From Ignavibacteriaceae bacterium (GTDB lineage: Bacteria > Bacteroidota > Ignavibacteria > Ignavibacteriales > Ignavibacteriaceae): 53,083 nt of DNA. The position numbers and the translations under genes were made by a program. The notes under the pieces are model-generated. The model ran no database searches. It had not been told where the DNA came from and was given only the letters and a program-made list of their open reading frames with translations. Positions 27,542 through 34,924 of the stretch are shown in pieces. Within the stretch, counting starts at the first letter, position 1; each line of letters begins with the position of its first letter. The stretch is taken from the NCBI GenBank assembly GCA_014860115.1, contig JACZKK010000056.1, positions 1 through 53,083 on the forward strand, read 5' to 3'.

Positions 27542-28120
27542 CTATCCAATGAAGGGAATCATAAATCCGCTTTTCTTTTTATAGTCAGAAAATTTTTCAG
27601 AGAAATATTTAGCCAGCAATTTATCCTCAAGCGAAGCTCTCATTAAATAAATTGGTATTTCTATCAAAGTGAAAAATCCAACAATGTAACTAAAAGTAGC
27701 TGCAGTTGCTCCTAAGTTCAGAAGTATCTGACATAGATACTGCGGATGTCGGATAATCTTAAATGGTCCTTTTATTATCAGCTCGTGATTCTTTTTTATC
27801 ATTATTTCCTGTGAGTAATTATCGCCAAGCGTCTTAAATGACCAAACCTGAACCCAGGAAAATACGAGGTAAACCGCAAGACCAATGTAACGGATTACAT
27901 CGTATTCTTCGAGGTAATCCATCGTACCAATCTGAAAAACAGCAAGAATAAGTGCAACCAAAGAAAGCATCGAAACAACAGGCGGAAATTTCTGAAGAAA
28001 TGTTTTTGGTTTTTCCTTTATCTCTGAAACTGTTGATTTTAATCCACGCTTCGCACCGGTGACATTTGCACCGAAAGTTGCGACGATATTAAGCAGTATG
28101 ATTATGTTGATTGGATCCAT
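27542..28120 (-). CDS. Integral-membrane methyltransferase, ICMT-like (second copy type)
   Basis: 192 residues with about four membrane segments and the ICMT/NnrU signature GPFKIIRHPQYLCQILLNLG, near residues 130-150, followed by a late charged segment (ASLEDKLLAKYFSEKFSDYKK). It shares family but little sequence with the protein at 15722-16372. Substrate unknown. It is directly upstream of the amidase gene on the same strand and probably transcribed with it, which may point to a cell-envelope substrate; this is only a contextual guess. Confidence 0.82.
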   Translation of the reverse strand: MDPINIIILLNIVATFGANVTGAKRGLKSTVSEIKEKPKTFLQKFPPVVSMLSLVALILAVFQIGTMDYLEEYDVIRYIGLAVYLVFSWVQVWSFKTLGDNYSQEIMIKKNHELIIKGPFKIIRHPQYLCQILLNLGATAATFSYIVGFFTLIEIPIYLMRASLEDKLLAKYFSEKFSDYKKKSGFMIPFIG

Positions 28121-28350
28121 TTGTTCTGGCCTTAGTTATAAAATCTGAAATACTTTTCAGAAAATATAATTAAAAAGATTGTTAGTTGGGGGATAATCGT
28201 TTGATGGTTAGCAGCTGGTTAGTTTGGAGTTGTAGTTATTTAGTTTCTGGTCTAAGCGCTTGTTGAGATAAATAAATATACAAAATTTGCCAGTTCCAAA
28301 AATTTAACTAACAACTGATCAAACAAAACTAATTACTTAAGAACCAGGAA

Positions 28351-28566
28351 TTAATTAGCTTGTTTACCGTGCTTCTTCATAATTGAACGCCACTCTTCCA
28401 TTGAAAGCTGCTCAGACTCATCAATAAGCATTACCGGAATATCATCCTCAATTCGATAACGACGGCGGGTATTTTTATCTGTGGAAACCAGAGTGTTACC
28501 ATCGAGGACCAAATCTGCCTTAGTTTCAGGGCAGCAGAGGATATCTAATAATTCTTTACTAATCAT
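28351..28566 (-). CDS. Trm112-like small zinc-ribbon-type protein
   Basis: 71 residues matching the Trm112/UPF0434 (YcaR) fold: MISKELLDILCCPETKADL and RRRYRIEDDIPVMLIDE, the characteristic C-P...(Y/F)-I..D.P.ML pattern. A CC pair is present where the family has CP.C; a full zinc site is not visible, as in many bacterial members. In eukaryotes Trm112 activates methyltransferases; the bacterial role is unclear. No methyltransferase is directly adjacent. Confidence 0.87.
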   Translation of the reverse strand: MISKELLDILCCPETKADLVLDGNTLVSTDKNTRRRYRIEDDIPVMLIDESEQLSMEEWRSIMKKHGKQAN

Positions 28567-28712
28567 TATAAACTCACTTTTTCTTTTTGTAAAGATATAA
28601 AACTTGCAAATAATTAGTCACAGAATAGAATTTATTTCCCGAAGTTGCTTTCTTTCCGGAACCAAACATCAAAATTAATTTGCAACATTCATAAACTATT
28701 GTTAAAATTCAG

Positions 28713-28789
28713 TCCCTCACCCTAACGTCCCCCGCAAAACTCTGAATCTTTTTACAAAGAGAAGGAGGGGGGACGGTTTTAAAAGCCGT
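28713..28789. repeat. Composite inverted repeat
   Basis: cgtccccc at 28726-28733 pairs with gggggacg at 28768-28775; inside, ctct...agag and cttt...aaag continue the inverted symmetry imperfectly. The start tccctcaccctaac looks like the well-known CCTCACCCTAACC dispersed element type. Partly overlapping the right arm is a second hairpin at 28773-28789 (acggtttt a aaagccgt, with one wobble). Confidence 0.6.
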
Positions 28790-29011
28790 TTATATTATTA
28801 AAAAGTTCAGAAATCTTTCTGGTAGACGTGCAAGAATCGCTATATTTTGCCTATCTATTATTGTGATAAGAAAAATGACTACTCGATATACTATCTTATT
28901 AGCCAGACAAAATGTGCCTTTCTGATTTGTATTGCACAAATTAGTCCAGTTTAAATGCAAAATGATTTTATCAACTTCTTTCTAATAAAAACCAATTTTT
29001 TTATATTTCAA

Positions 29012-29027
29012 CCCGATTTATATCGGG
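29012..29027. repeat. Hairpin in the 5' leader of the GGGPS-type gene
   Basis: cccgat, loop ttat, atcggg: perfect 6-bp stem. It ends 13 bases before the ATG at 29041, so it would lie next to the ribosome binding region of this mRNA. Confidence 0.55.
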
Positions 29028-29040
29028 AACATTACTATTT

Positions 29041-29799
29041 ATGAAAATATACGATTACCTCTTAAATACAATCAGATCAAAAGGTGCGGCTTATCTAGTA
29101 CTTTTGGATCCCGATAAACTGTCGAACTCAAAAATTACTCCATTCATCCGGCACTGCAAAAAATCCGGTGTCGATGGTTTCCTTATTGGCGGCAGCCTGA
29201 TGATGAGCGGCGACCTGGATTCATTTATTGAAAATGTTAAGGTTGAAACTGCACTTCCACTCATAATTTTTCCCGGAAGCATAAATCAAATATCACCTCT
29301 GGCCGATGCAATATTGTTTCTTTCAGTTATCAGCGGCAGAAACTCTGAGCATCTTATTGGCAAACACGTTACAGCTTCACCATTAATTAAAAGAGCAAAG
29401 ATTGAGCCTATCTCCACCGGCTATATTTTAATTGAATCAGGAGTAACAACCACTGCTGTGTATATGAGCGGAAGTCTGCCTGTACCGAGAAACAAACCTG
29501 AAATTGCAGCAGCAACAGCACTTGCCGGCGAATACCTCGGAATGAAATTTATTTATCTTGAAGCGGGATCGGGTGCGCAAGATTCCGTCCCGGATGAAAT
29601 GGTCAAAGCAGTCTCGGAAGAATGTTCTATTCCGATAATTGTTGGTGGCGGAATCAGAACACCTCAATTAGCCAGAAAAAAAGTTGATAGCGGTGCAAGT
29701 ATAATTGTAACTGGTAACTTTTTTGAAGATGAAAATAATTGGGATATGATAAAGGATTTTGCAAGTGCCATTCATCATAAACTACCTATCGAAGTTTAA
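29041..29799 (+). CDS. Geranylgeranylglyceryl phosphate synthase family protein (group II)
   Basis: TIM-barrel prenyltransferase that joins sn-glycerol-1-phosphate to a polyprenyl diphosphate, giving the ether bond of archaeal-type lipids. 252 residues; hallmarks seen: AYLVLLDPDKL (17-27), GVDGFLIGGSLM, FPGS..QISPLADAILFLSVISGRN, IEPISTGYILI, YLEAGSGA, PIIVGGGIRTP (about 205-215) and ASIIVTGNFFE. The GGSLM and GGGIR loops hold the phosphate. FCB bacteria are known to carry such genes; whether this one uses geranylgeranyl or a longer chain cannot be read from sequence. No glycerol-1-phosphate dehydrogenase or second prenyltransferase is in the window. Confidence 0.93.
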   Translation: MKIYDYLLNTIRSKGAAYLVLLDPDKLSNSKITPFIRHCKKSGVDGFLIGGSLMMSGDLDSFIENVKVETALPLIIFPGSINQISPLADAILFLSVISGRNSEHLIGKHVTASPLIKRAKIEPISTGYILIESGVTTTAVYMSGSLPVPRNKPEIAAATALAGEYLGMKFIYLEAGSGAQDSVPDEMVKAVSEECSIPIIVGGGIRTPQLARKKVDSGASIIVTGNFFEDENNWDMIKDFASAIHHKLPIEV

Positions 29800-29853
29800 G
29801 TTGTTACCAAAGATGTCTGCCCGCTCAAAAATTATCTACTAAAAAATATAAAT

Positions 29854-30441
29854 ATGGATGCAAAAAAATTTATAATTGATTCATTAAACGAAAGTGCAGA
29901 TACGAAGCACAAGATCAAAGATCAATTAATGGAGGATATACTTAAAGCGGTTGAATTGCTAGCTGGCTGTTACAAGGAAGAACACAAACTTTTACTTTGC
30001 GGTAACGGCGGAAGTGCTGCTGACTGCCAGCACATTGCGACTGAGTTGATGATTAGACTAAGTCATCACATACAAAGACCCGCGCTTCCGGCAATTGCTC
30101 TTACAACCGACACATCAAATTTGACTGCAGGCGGAAACGATATCGGATTTGAAAATGTATTTGCAAGAAACGTTGAAGGATTGGGCAATAAAGGAGATGT
30201 CCTTCTCGCAATTTCAACAAGTGGCAATTCTCCAAATATTGTTAAAGCGGTTGAGATGGCTCACAAAAAAGGAATGAAGGTTATCGGGTTTCTTGGTGGA
30301 AGCGGCGGCAAGCTGAAAAATATTGTTGATCTACCGATAATAATACCTTCCACAAATGTTCAGCGGATTCAGGAAGGACACATTACTATTGCTCACATCA
30401 TTTGTGAACTTGTTGAAGATAAGCTTTATGGAAAAGCGTAA
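29854..30441 (+). CDS. gmhA: Phosphoheptose isomerase (SIS domain)
   Basis: Converts sedoheptulose 7-phosphate to D-glycero-D-manno-heptose 7-phosphate, first step of ADP-heptose synthesis for lipopolysaccharide cores. 195 residues: LLCGNGGSAADCQHIATEL (about 47-65), LTTDTSNLTAGGND, LLAISTSGNSPNIVKAVEMA and IQEGHITIAHIICELVE, the last holding the active-site E and H of GmhA. The close relative DiaA is less likely because the catalytic E in ATEL and the H in the final helix are present. It lies 54 bases after the GGGPS-type gene on the same strand. Confidence 0.92.
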   Translation: MDAKKFIIDSLNESADTKHKIKDQLMEDILKAVELLAGCYKEEHKLLLCGNGGSAADCQHIATELMIRLSHHIQRPALPAIALTTDTSNLTAGGNDIGFENVFARNVEGLGNKGDVLLAISTSGNSPNIVKAVEMAHKKGMKVIGFLGGSGGKLKNIVDLPIIIPSTNVQRIQEGHITIAHIICELVEDKLYGKA

Positions 30442-30563
30442 ATACCATACATGAGCAAAAAAAACTAATAAGCATCAATGATTAAATTCAAAATTCCAAG
30501 CAGGGTTTTGAAAATTGTTTATTGAAATTTATTTGTGATTTGCTATTTATTTTTTGGAATTTA

Positions 30564-31133
30564 TCACCGGGTAATTGACAACTTACTTCCTATCCAAAAA
30601 ACTTTATTACCCAAATTAACATTATGCCTTTCACAAAACCCGGCATTGACTTCGAGTACATATATTGCTGGTTCAGAGGACGGATAGCTCTGCTCTGAAA
30701 GTGGAGTTGTGTTTTTATGGATTGTGACGATTTCTTTCTGGCTGTTGATAAAAAGAATATCGAGTGCAAAAAGAGTATTTCTCATCCAGAATGATTGAAA
30801 TCTTTCATCCGGAAAAATAAAAAGCATACCCTGCATTTCTTCCATGCTTTGTCGGTTCATTAAGCCAAGTTGTCTTTCGTAATCATTATCAGCTATCTCG
30901 ATATCAATCTTCACTGTCGGATTTGCCGTTGAGTCAGTGAAGGTCAGTTCACCTTCTTTTTTAAATTTGTAGTATTGCATGTTTGTACTTTCATCATCGC
31001 AGTTGTTTAGGATGAAAAAGAAGACAACGATTAATGCTACCGATGCTATTCCAATTTTCACGATTAGTGGCTTTAAACTTTTTTTTGGTGATGCAGATTC
31101 TTCCTGCTTTTTTTTTCTATTCTTTTTACCCAT
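30564..31133 (-). CDS. DUF192 protein with N-terminal membrane anchor
   Basis: 189 residues: a basic N-terminus (KKNRKKKQEE), one membrane helix (about 26-44), then a DUF192 domain from about 65 with ADNDYERQLGLMNRQSM, GMLFIFPDERFQSFWMRNTLFALDILFI and YPSSEPAIYVLEVNAGF. DUF192 proteins are small extracytoplasmic beta-barrels of unknown function; this one would face the periplasm. ATG at 31133. Divergent from the hydrolase at 31207. Confidence 0.88.
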   Translation of the reverse strand: MGKKNRKKKQEESASPKKSLKPLIVKIGIASVALIVVFFFILNNCDDESTNMQYYKFKKEGELTFTDSTANPTVKIDIEIADNDYERQLGLMNRQSMEEMQGMLFIFPDERFQSFWMRNTLFALDILFINSQKEIVTIHKNTTPLSEQSYPSSEPAIYVLEVNAGFCERHNVNLGNKVFWIGSKLSITR

Positions 31134-31206
31134 TGAATAAATCCCGATATTTGCAGGCGTTAATATAGCTAATAGCCGTATAAATTTAAGTCAGAAGTTT
31201 TCTAGT

Positions 31207-32067
31207 ATGAGCAAGGACAAGCCAACAATCCTGGAAAGAGAAGAAATAAATCTTACTCAATCGCAAAATAAAATGATTGCCAGCGGCTGGGGACATGAAG
31301 TACTCGATAATACTATCACTGAAAAAATCACATATCTTTCAGACGGTTTGAAAGTCAAAGGGTATATCTCATATCCCAAAAAATCTGATAAAAAATATCC
31401 TTGTTTAATCTGGAACAGAGGAGGAATTGGTAACAAGGGAGCTATTGATTCTTTTACTGCAAGAGGAATTTTCGGACAGCTTGCAAGCTGGGGATATGTT
31501 GTATTTGCATCTCAGTACCGTGGCAACGATGGCGGAGAAGGACAGGATGAGTTTGGTGGTGATGATGTTAACGATGTTTTGAATTTAATCCCTCTGGCTG
31601 ATGAAATAGAAAATGCTGATACAGAGAAATGGGGAATTGAGGGCTGGAGCCGCGGTGGTATGATGACTTATCTTGCGTTAACCAGAACAGACATTTTCAG
31701 TTGTGCAATTGTGAGTGGCGGGATTGCAAACTTACGCTGCAGTTCCGATGAAAGTCTTTTTATGAGAAGACTTTATGAGGCAACTTTGGGTAAGTATAAA
31801 GAGAAAGAATTCTATGAAAGATGCGAAAGCCGGTCGATTGTAAAATTTCCGGAGAAGCTTCGTAAGGACACTCTCTTATTAATTATTCACGGAACAAACG
31901 ATGAAAGAGTTCTTCCTCACGACTCGATTGATCTTTCATATAAACTGCTTGAATTAAAAATTCCATTCCGACTGATTATGCTTGAAGGCGGAGATCACTT
32001 TTTGAAAAAGCATCGCAAAGAAGTTGATGAGATGAGAAGGACCTGGTACGAAAAATATTTGAAGTAG
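31207..32067 (+). CDS. Alpha/beta hydrolase, prolyl-oligopeptidase (S9) catalytic-domain type
   Basis: 286 residues with only the hydrolase fold, lacking the propeller of full S9 peptidases. The catalytic triad is visible: S148 in GWSRGG, D232 in HGTNDERV and H264 in EGGDHF; an oxyanion region RGGIGN precedes. The N-terminal 45 residues are a short beta lead-in (ITYLSDGLKVKGYISYPKK). No signal peptide, so cytoplasmic. It could be a dipeptidyl peptidase-like enzyme or an esterase. A dispersed repeat begins 7 bases after its stop. Confidence 0.88.
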   Translation: MSKDKPTILEREEINLTQSQNKMIASGWGHEVLDNTITEKITYLSDGLKVKGYISYPKKSDKKYPCLIWNRGGIGNKGAIDSFTARGIFGQLASWGYVVFASQYRGNDGGEGQDEFGGDDVNDVLNLIPLADEIENADTEKWGIEGWSRGGMMTYLALTRTDIFSCAIVSGGIANLRCSSDESLFMRRLYEATLGKYKEKEFYERCESRSIVKFPEKLRKDTLLLIIHGTNDERVLPHDSIDLSYKLLELKIPFRLIMLEGGDHFLKKHRKEVDEMRRTWYEKYLK

Positions 32068-32073
32068 TGTATT

Positions 32074-32099
32074 GTCATTCCGGACTTGATCCGGAATCT
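32074..32099. repeat. Single 26-bp repeat arm
   Basis: Begins gtcattccgg and ends ccggaatct. It has the length and ends of the arms of the elements at 4155-4216 and 32229-32359. It also contains its own short inverted repeat (ccgga / tccgg), so it can form a small hairpin next to the hydrolase stop codon. Confidence 0.7.
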
Positions 32100-32228
32100 T
32101 CATTTTGAATGTATTGGATCTTTTACAAGGTAAATATGACAACTCTACCTTGAAATCGAACTAAATACTTGAAGAAAATTATTCAGCAATAATAAAAAGG
32201 GCGATTCACCGACTCGCTCCTAATGTTT

Positions 32229-32359
32229 GTCATTCCGAATCTACCTGTCGGTAGACAGGTTTATTTCGGGATCTCTTTTTATTTTTTTACTGAAAACTGC
32301 CGTAGATCCTGAAACCTGTTGAAAGCGAGGCTCGCCAAAGGCGGCAAGTTCAGGATGAC
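32229..32359. repeat. Composite dispersed repeat with two nested palindromes
   Basis: Frame: a 26-bp left arm split as 32229-32240 (gtcattccgaat) and 32261-32274 (ttatttcgggatct), and a 26-bp right arm split as 32304-32315 (agatcctgaaac) and 32346-32359 (aagttcaggatgac). The left arm is interrupted after base 12 by a 20-bp segment containing acctgtc-ggta-gacaggt (32243-32260); the right arm is interrupted after base 12 by a 30-bp segment (32316-32345) containing gcgaggctcgcc and aaggcgg. Removing both gives the same two-arm layout as 4155-4216. Confidence 0.75.
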
Positions 32360-32364
32360 CTTCA

Positions 32365-34839
32365 TCACTTTAATAAAATCATTTTCTTCGTTTGCGAAAA
32401 CTCTCCAGCCTTTCCGTCTTTGCTTTGCAAAGCCGAGACAAGCAACTGATAAAAATAAATTCCGCTTGGTAGATTCCGGACGTTGCCGGATTGACTAACT
32501 GCGTTAAATTCTACTTCGTATTCCCCTGCTGGTTGTTCCTCGTTAACGAGTGTTGCAACTTCATTTCCAAGCACATCGTAGACTGTTAGGATCACAAGTT
32601 GAGATTGTTTCGCTCCGCTCGCAATGACAGAAGGAATCGTGTATTTAATTTTTGTCGAAGGATTAAATGGATTCGGATAGTTCTGATTAAGAGAAAATTT
32701 ATAAACGGGTTCTTCATCACTTAAAATATTTGTCGGTATTGTATAAAAGAATACACCTATGTCATCCAGATACCAGCCGTCTCTAGTTGTATTGTTGTCA
32801 GTTCTTAGTCTGAAACGAATTTTTATTGGCGAGCTGGTATAACTTGCCAGACTAATCTCTTCTTTTACCCAGTTGGATTGCGAACCATCATAAACCGGTT
32901 CTCCAGGGGGCTGGAAACTGCCTACTGCTGGTTCTGTATATTGCCCTGTGAGTGCAATCCAGGTCGTTCCGTTATTGGTTGAAATCTGCACCTGACCGTA
33001 ATCCCAATCACTTTCAATGTTAAATTTTGTCCAATACTTTAACTTTGGATTAACAATACCGCTCAAGTCTACTGAATTGGTTAAAGTCATAGCAACTGTG
33101 GCGCTGTTAATATAGTTACCATTCTTGCTGTCAGTGTAGGAATTGGGTCCGGAGTAAAAAGATTTGTAAGTTGAATCCCACTGCGGACTCGAAGCTGGTG
33201 TTTTAGTTATAGTCCACAAAGCCGCAGGATTATTTGTAGTATCTTCAAACATAAAAACAGGATAACCAATAATTAAAGTTGTTGTGTCTGATGATAAAAG
33301 GTCACCATTGGTTCTTGTTGTTAGTACCAGCTGAATCTCCTCTTCCAGTGGTGCAGCTGCCGATATAAGAAATGAGAGTGGAGTGTTTAAAGTAGCGCTG
33401 CTTCTTGCAGGTATTGAATCAAGCGAAGAAGAACCTGTATTTATGTTTATGTATTGACTTGGTGATGTTAATTCAAAAGTTAAATTGTAAGCGAAAGCCA
33501 GACCTTTATTTTTAAATTCGGGGGAAAGTTCTATGGCATCTGCTGGGAGAAAAAATTCTTTATTGAAATTTGGGTTGACTAACTGTACATAGTCTCCTGC
33601 AAGGAATGATTGATATATCATCGTTCTTAGATTCTGCTGGGCAATTGGATAAATCTGGCTTTGTGACGGCCAGAAGTCATCTCCAATTTCGATTGTGTAG
33701 CCGAAAGTTTTATTTTTTAGAAGTTGTTCACCATACATCCAGTCCCTTATACTACCGTTAGAATTATAACCAAGAAGTTGACCACCTGAACCAAAAGCAT
33801 ATCCGCTGAATGATGTAAGCAGAGCAGCGAATTCTCTGTATGTAAGTGAATCGGGAGTTTCAGCATCAATATATCCCCAGGGATATAATATATATCCTCC
33901 GTATGTATGCATATTAAAATGAGTATTATAATTATTAAGAATCGCAAAATCTCTTATCGCCTGAGATTCCGGTTCAGAGAATGCCGATGCTCCTCTGTAT
34001 GTTTCACTGCATGGATCAGGACTTGAGCCACTGTTATCATAAGCCCATTTATAACCAAAGTTTCTATTGAGATCGATCCCGATACAGCCACCACCACTGT
34101 TTCTTCTGTTCTTTCTCCAAAACCCGCCTCCGTTCGGATCTGTTGATCGATTATACTCATAGCCGTCAGGATTAAAGCAAGGAACACAAAATATTTCCCT
34201 GTTATTCACAAGGTAATTGGCTTCCGGATCTGATCCATAGTTTTCTAAGAGATACCACATAAAATACATTTGAGTTGCCATTGATTGAGGTTCTCGTGCA
34301 TGAACAAGTGCATCAAATCCAACGGCTGGCTCATTTTCGCTAATATTAGGATTATCAGATATTTTCACTGCCCAGATTGTTCGCCCTTCAACGCTTGTTC
34401 CAATTGAAAATTTTTGAGTTATAAGATTTGGATATAACTGAAACATCTCATCAAGATCTGCTTCAATTTCAGCAAGTGTATAATAGCCGCCCATTGATCC
34501 AAAACCAAAACCTGTTACACCAAAATCTCTCTGACTTTCCAATTTAATGATTTCTTTTTCAGCTTCAGATGGTATGGGTAGTGAATTGTAATAGGCAAAC
34601 CAATCATCAATTAATATTTCATAATTCAATCCTGAAGCCGAGATAGCTTGAAATTCATCTTCATTTACAAAAATCTGAATACCACCTGCTTTATCGATAA
34701 CAGCTTCCTCAAAATCAAGTGCAATTGAAGATGCTTTCTGTAATTCAAATTCATTATTCAAAGATAGTTTTATCTTCTTATAATCCTGTGAATAAACAGT
34801 TATCGAAAAGACCATTAAAATTGATAGGAAAAGTTTCAT
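32365..34839 (-). CDS. Secreted M14 zinc carboxypeptidase with T9SS sorting domain
   Basis: 824 residues from the ATG at 34839 (MKLFLSILMVFSITVYSQ, signal peptide); the reading frame extends four codons further to a TTG. A propeptide-like region (about 20-115) is followed by the M14 domain: zinc ligands H180 and E183 in VHAREPQS, H311 in MHTYGGY, substrate-binding NRN (258-260) and the catalytic E384 in YTIEIGD. Next come beta-sandwich domains (about 420-520; about 530-715, MAM-like FEDTTNNPAALW and DGWYLDDIGVFF) and a type A sorting domain starting NQNYPNPFNPSTKI and ending TKKMILLK. Likely an extracellular or surface peptidase. A dispersed repeat is built in frame in the sorting domain (32599-32628). 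Confidence 0.93.
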   Translation of the reverse strand: MKLFLSILMVFSITVYSQDYKKIKLSLNNEFELQKASSIALDFEEAVIDKAGGIQIFVNEDEFQAISASGLNYEILIDDWFAYYNSLPIPSEAEKEIIKLESQRDFGVTGFGFGSMGGYYTLAEIEADLDEMFQLYPNLITQKFSIGTSVEGRTIWAVKISDNPNISENEPAVGFDALVHAREPQSMATQMYFMWYLLENYGSDPEANYLVNNREIFCVPCFNPDGYEYNRSTDPNGGGFWRKNRRNSGGGCIGIDLNRNFGYKWAYDNSGSSPDPCSETYRGASAFSEPESQAIRDFAILNNYNTHFNMHTYGGYILYPWGYIDAETPDSLTYREFAALLTSFSGYAFGSGGQLLGYNSNGSIRDWMYGEQLLKNKTFGYTIEIGDDFWPSQSQIYPIAQQNLRTMIYQSFLAGDYVQLVNPNFNKEFFLPADAIELSPEFKNKGLAFAYNLTFELTSPSQYININTGSSSLDSIPARSSATLNTPLSFLISAAAPLEEEIQLVLTTRTNGDLLSSDTTTLIIGYPVFMFEDTTNNPAALWTITKTPASSPQWDSTYKSFYSGPNSYTDSKNGNYINSATVAMTLTNSVDLSGIVNPKLKYWTKFNIESDWDYGQVQISTNNGTTWIALTGQYTEPAVGSFQPPGEPVYDGSQSNWVKEEISLASYTSSPIKIRFRLRTDNNTTRDGWYLDDIGVFFYTIPTNILSDEEPVYKFSLNQNYPNPFNPSTKIKYTIPSVIASGAKQSQLVILTVYDVLGNEVATLVNEEQPAGEYEVEFNAVSQSGNVRNLPSGIYFYQLLVSALQSKDGKAGEFSQTKKMILLK
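32599..32628 (-). repeat. Dispersed 30-bp element in frame in the sorting domain (copy 3)
   Basis: On the minus strand gtcattgcgagcggagcg then aaacaatctcaa, read as VIASGAKQSQ, at the same place in the sorting domain as copies 1 and 2. It differs from copy 2 at five of 30 bases, so the three copies are not recent identical duplicates. Confidence 0.85.
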
Positions 34840-34924
34840 AAGAATCACCAATAAATTATTATTTGTTTAAAATTTTTTTCATTGTTTTACAAAAACGAAA
34901 CCCTGACGGCATAACAAAAAAAGT

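Larger units (their letters stand above)
28567..29040. other. 474-base intergenic region with palindromic elements
   Basis: No reading frame that I would trust. It holds the imperfect repeat 28713-28789 and the hairpin 29012-29027, listed separately. The stretch 28800-29000 is AT-rich and must include the promoter of the GGGPS-type gene; I see no firm promoter motif. Confidence 0.5.

Noticed and set aside
28200-28300. Degenerate ggttag/gtttagt repeats upstream of the ICMT-like gene
   Set aside because: The units are irregular and low-complexity; no consistent period or inverted symmetry.
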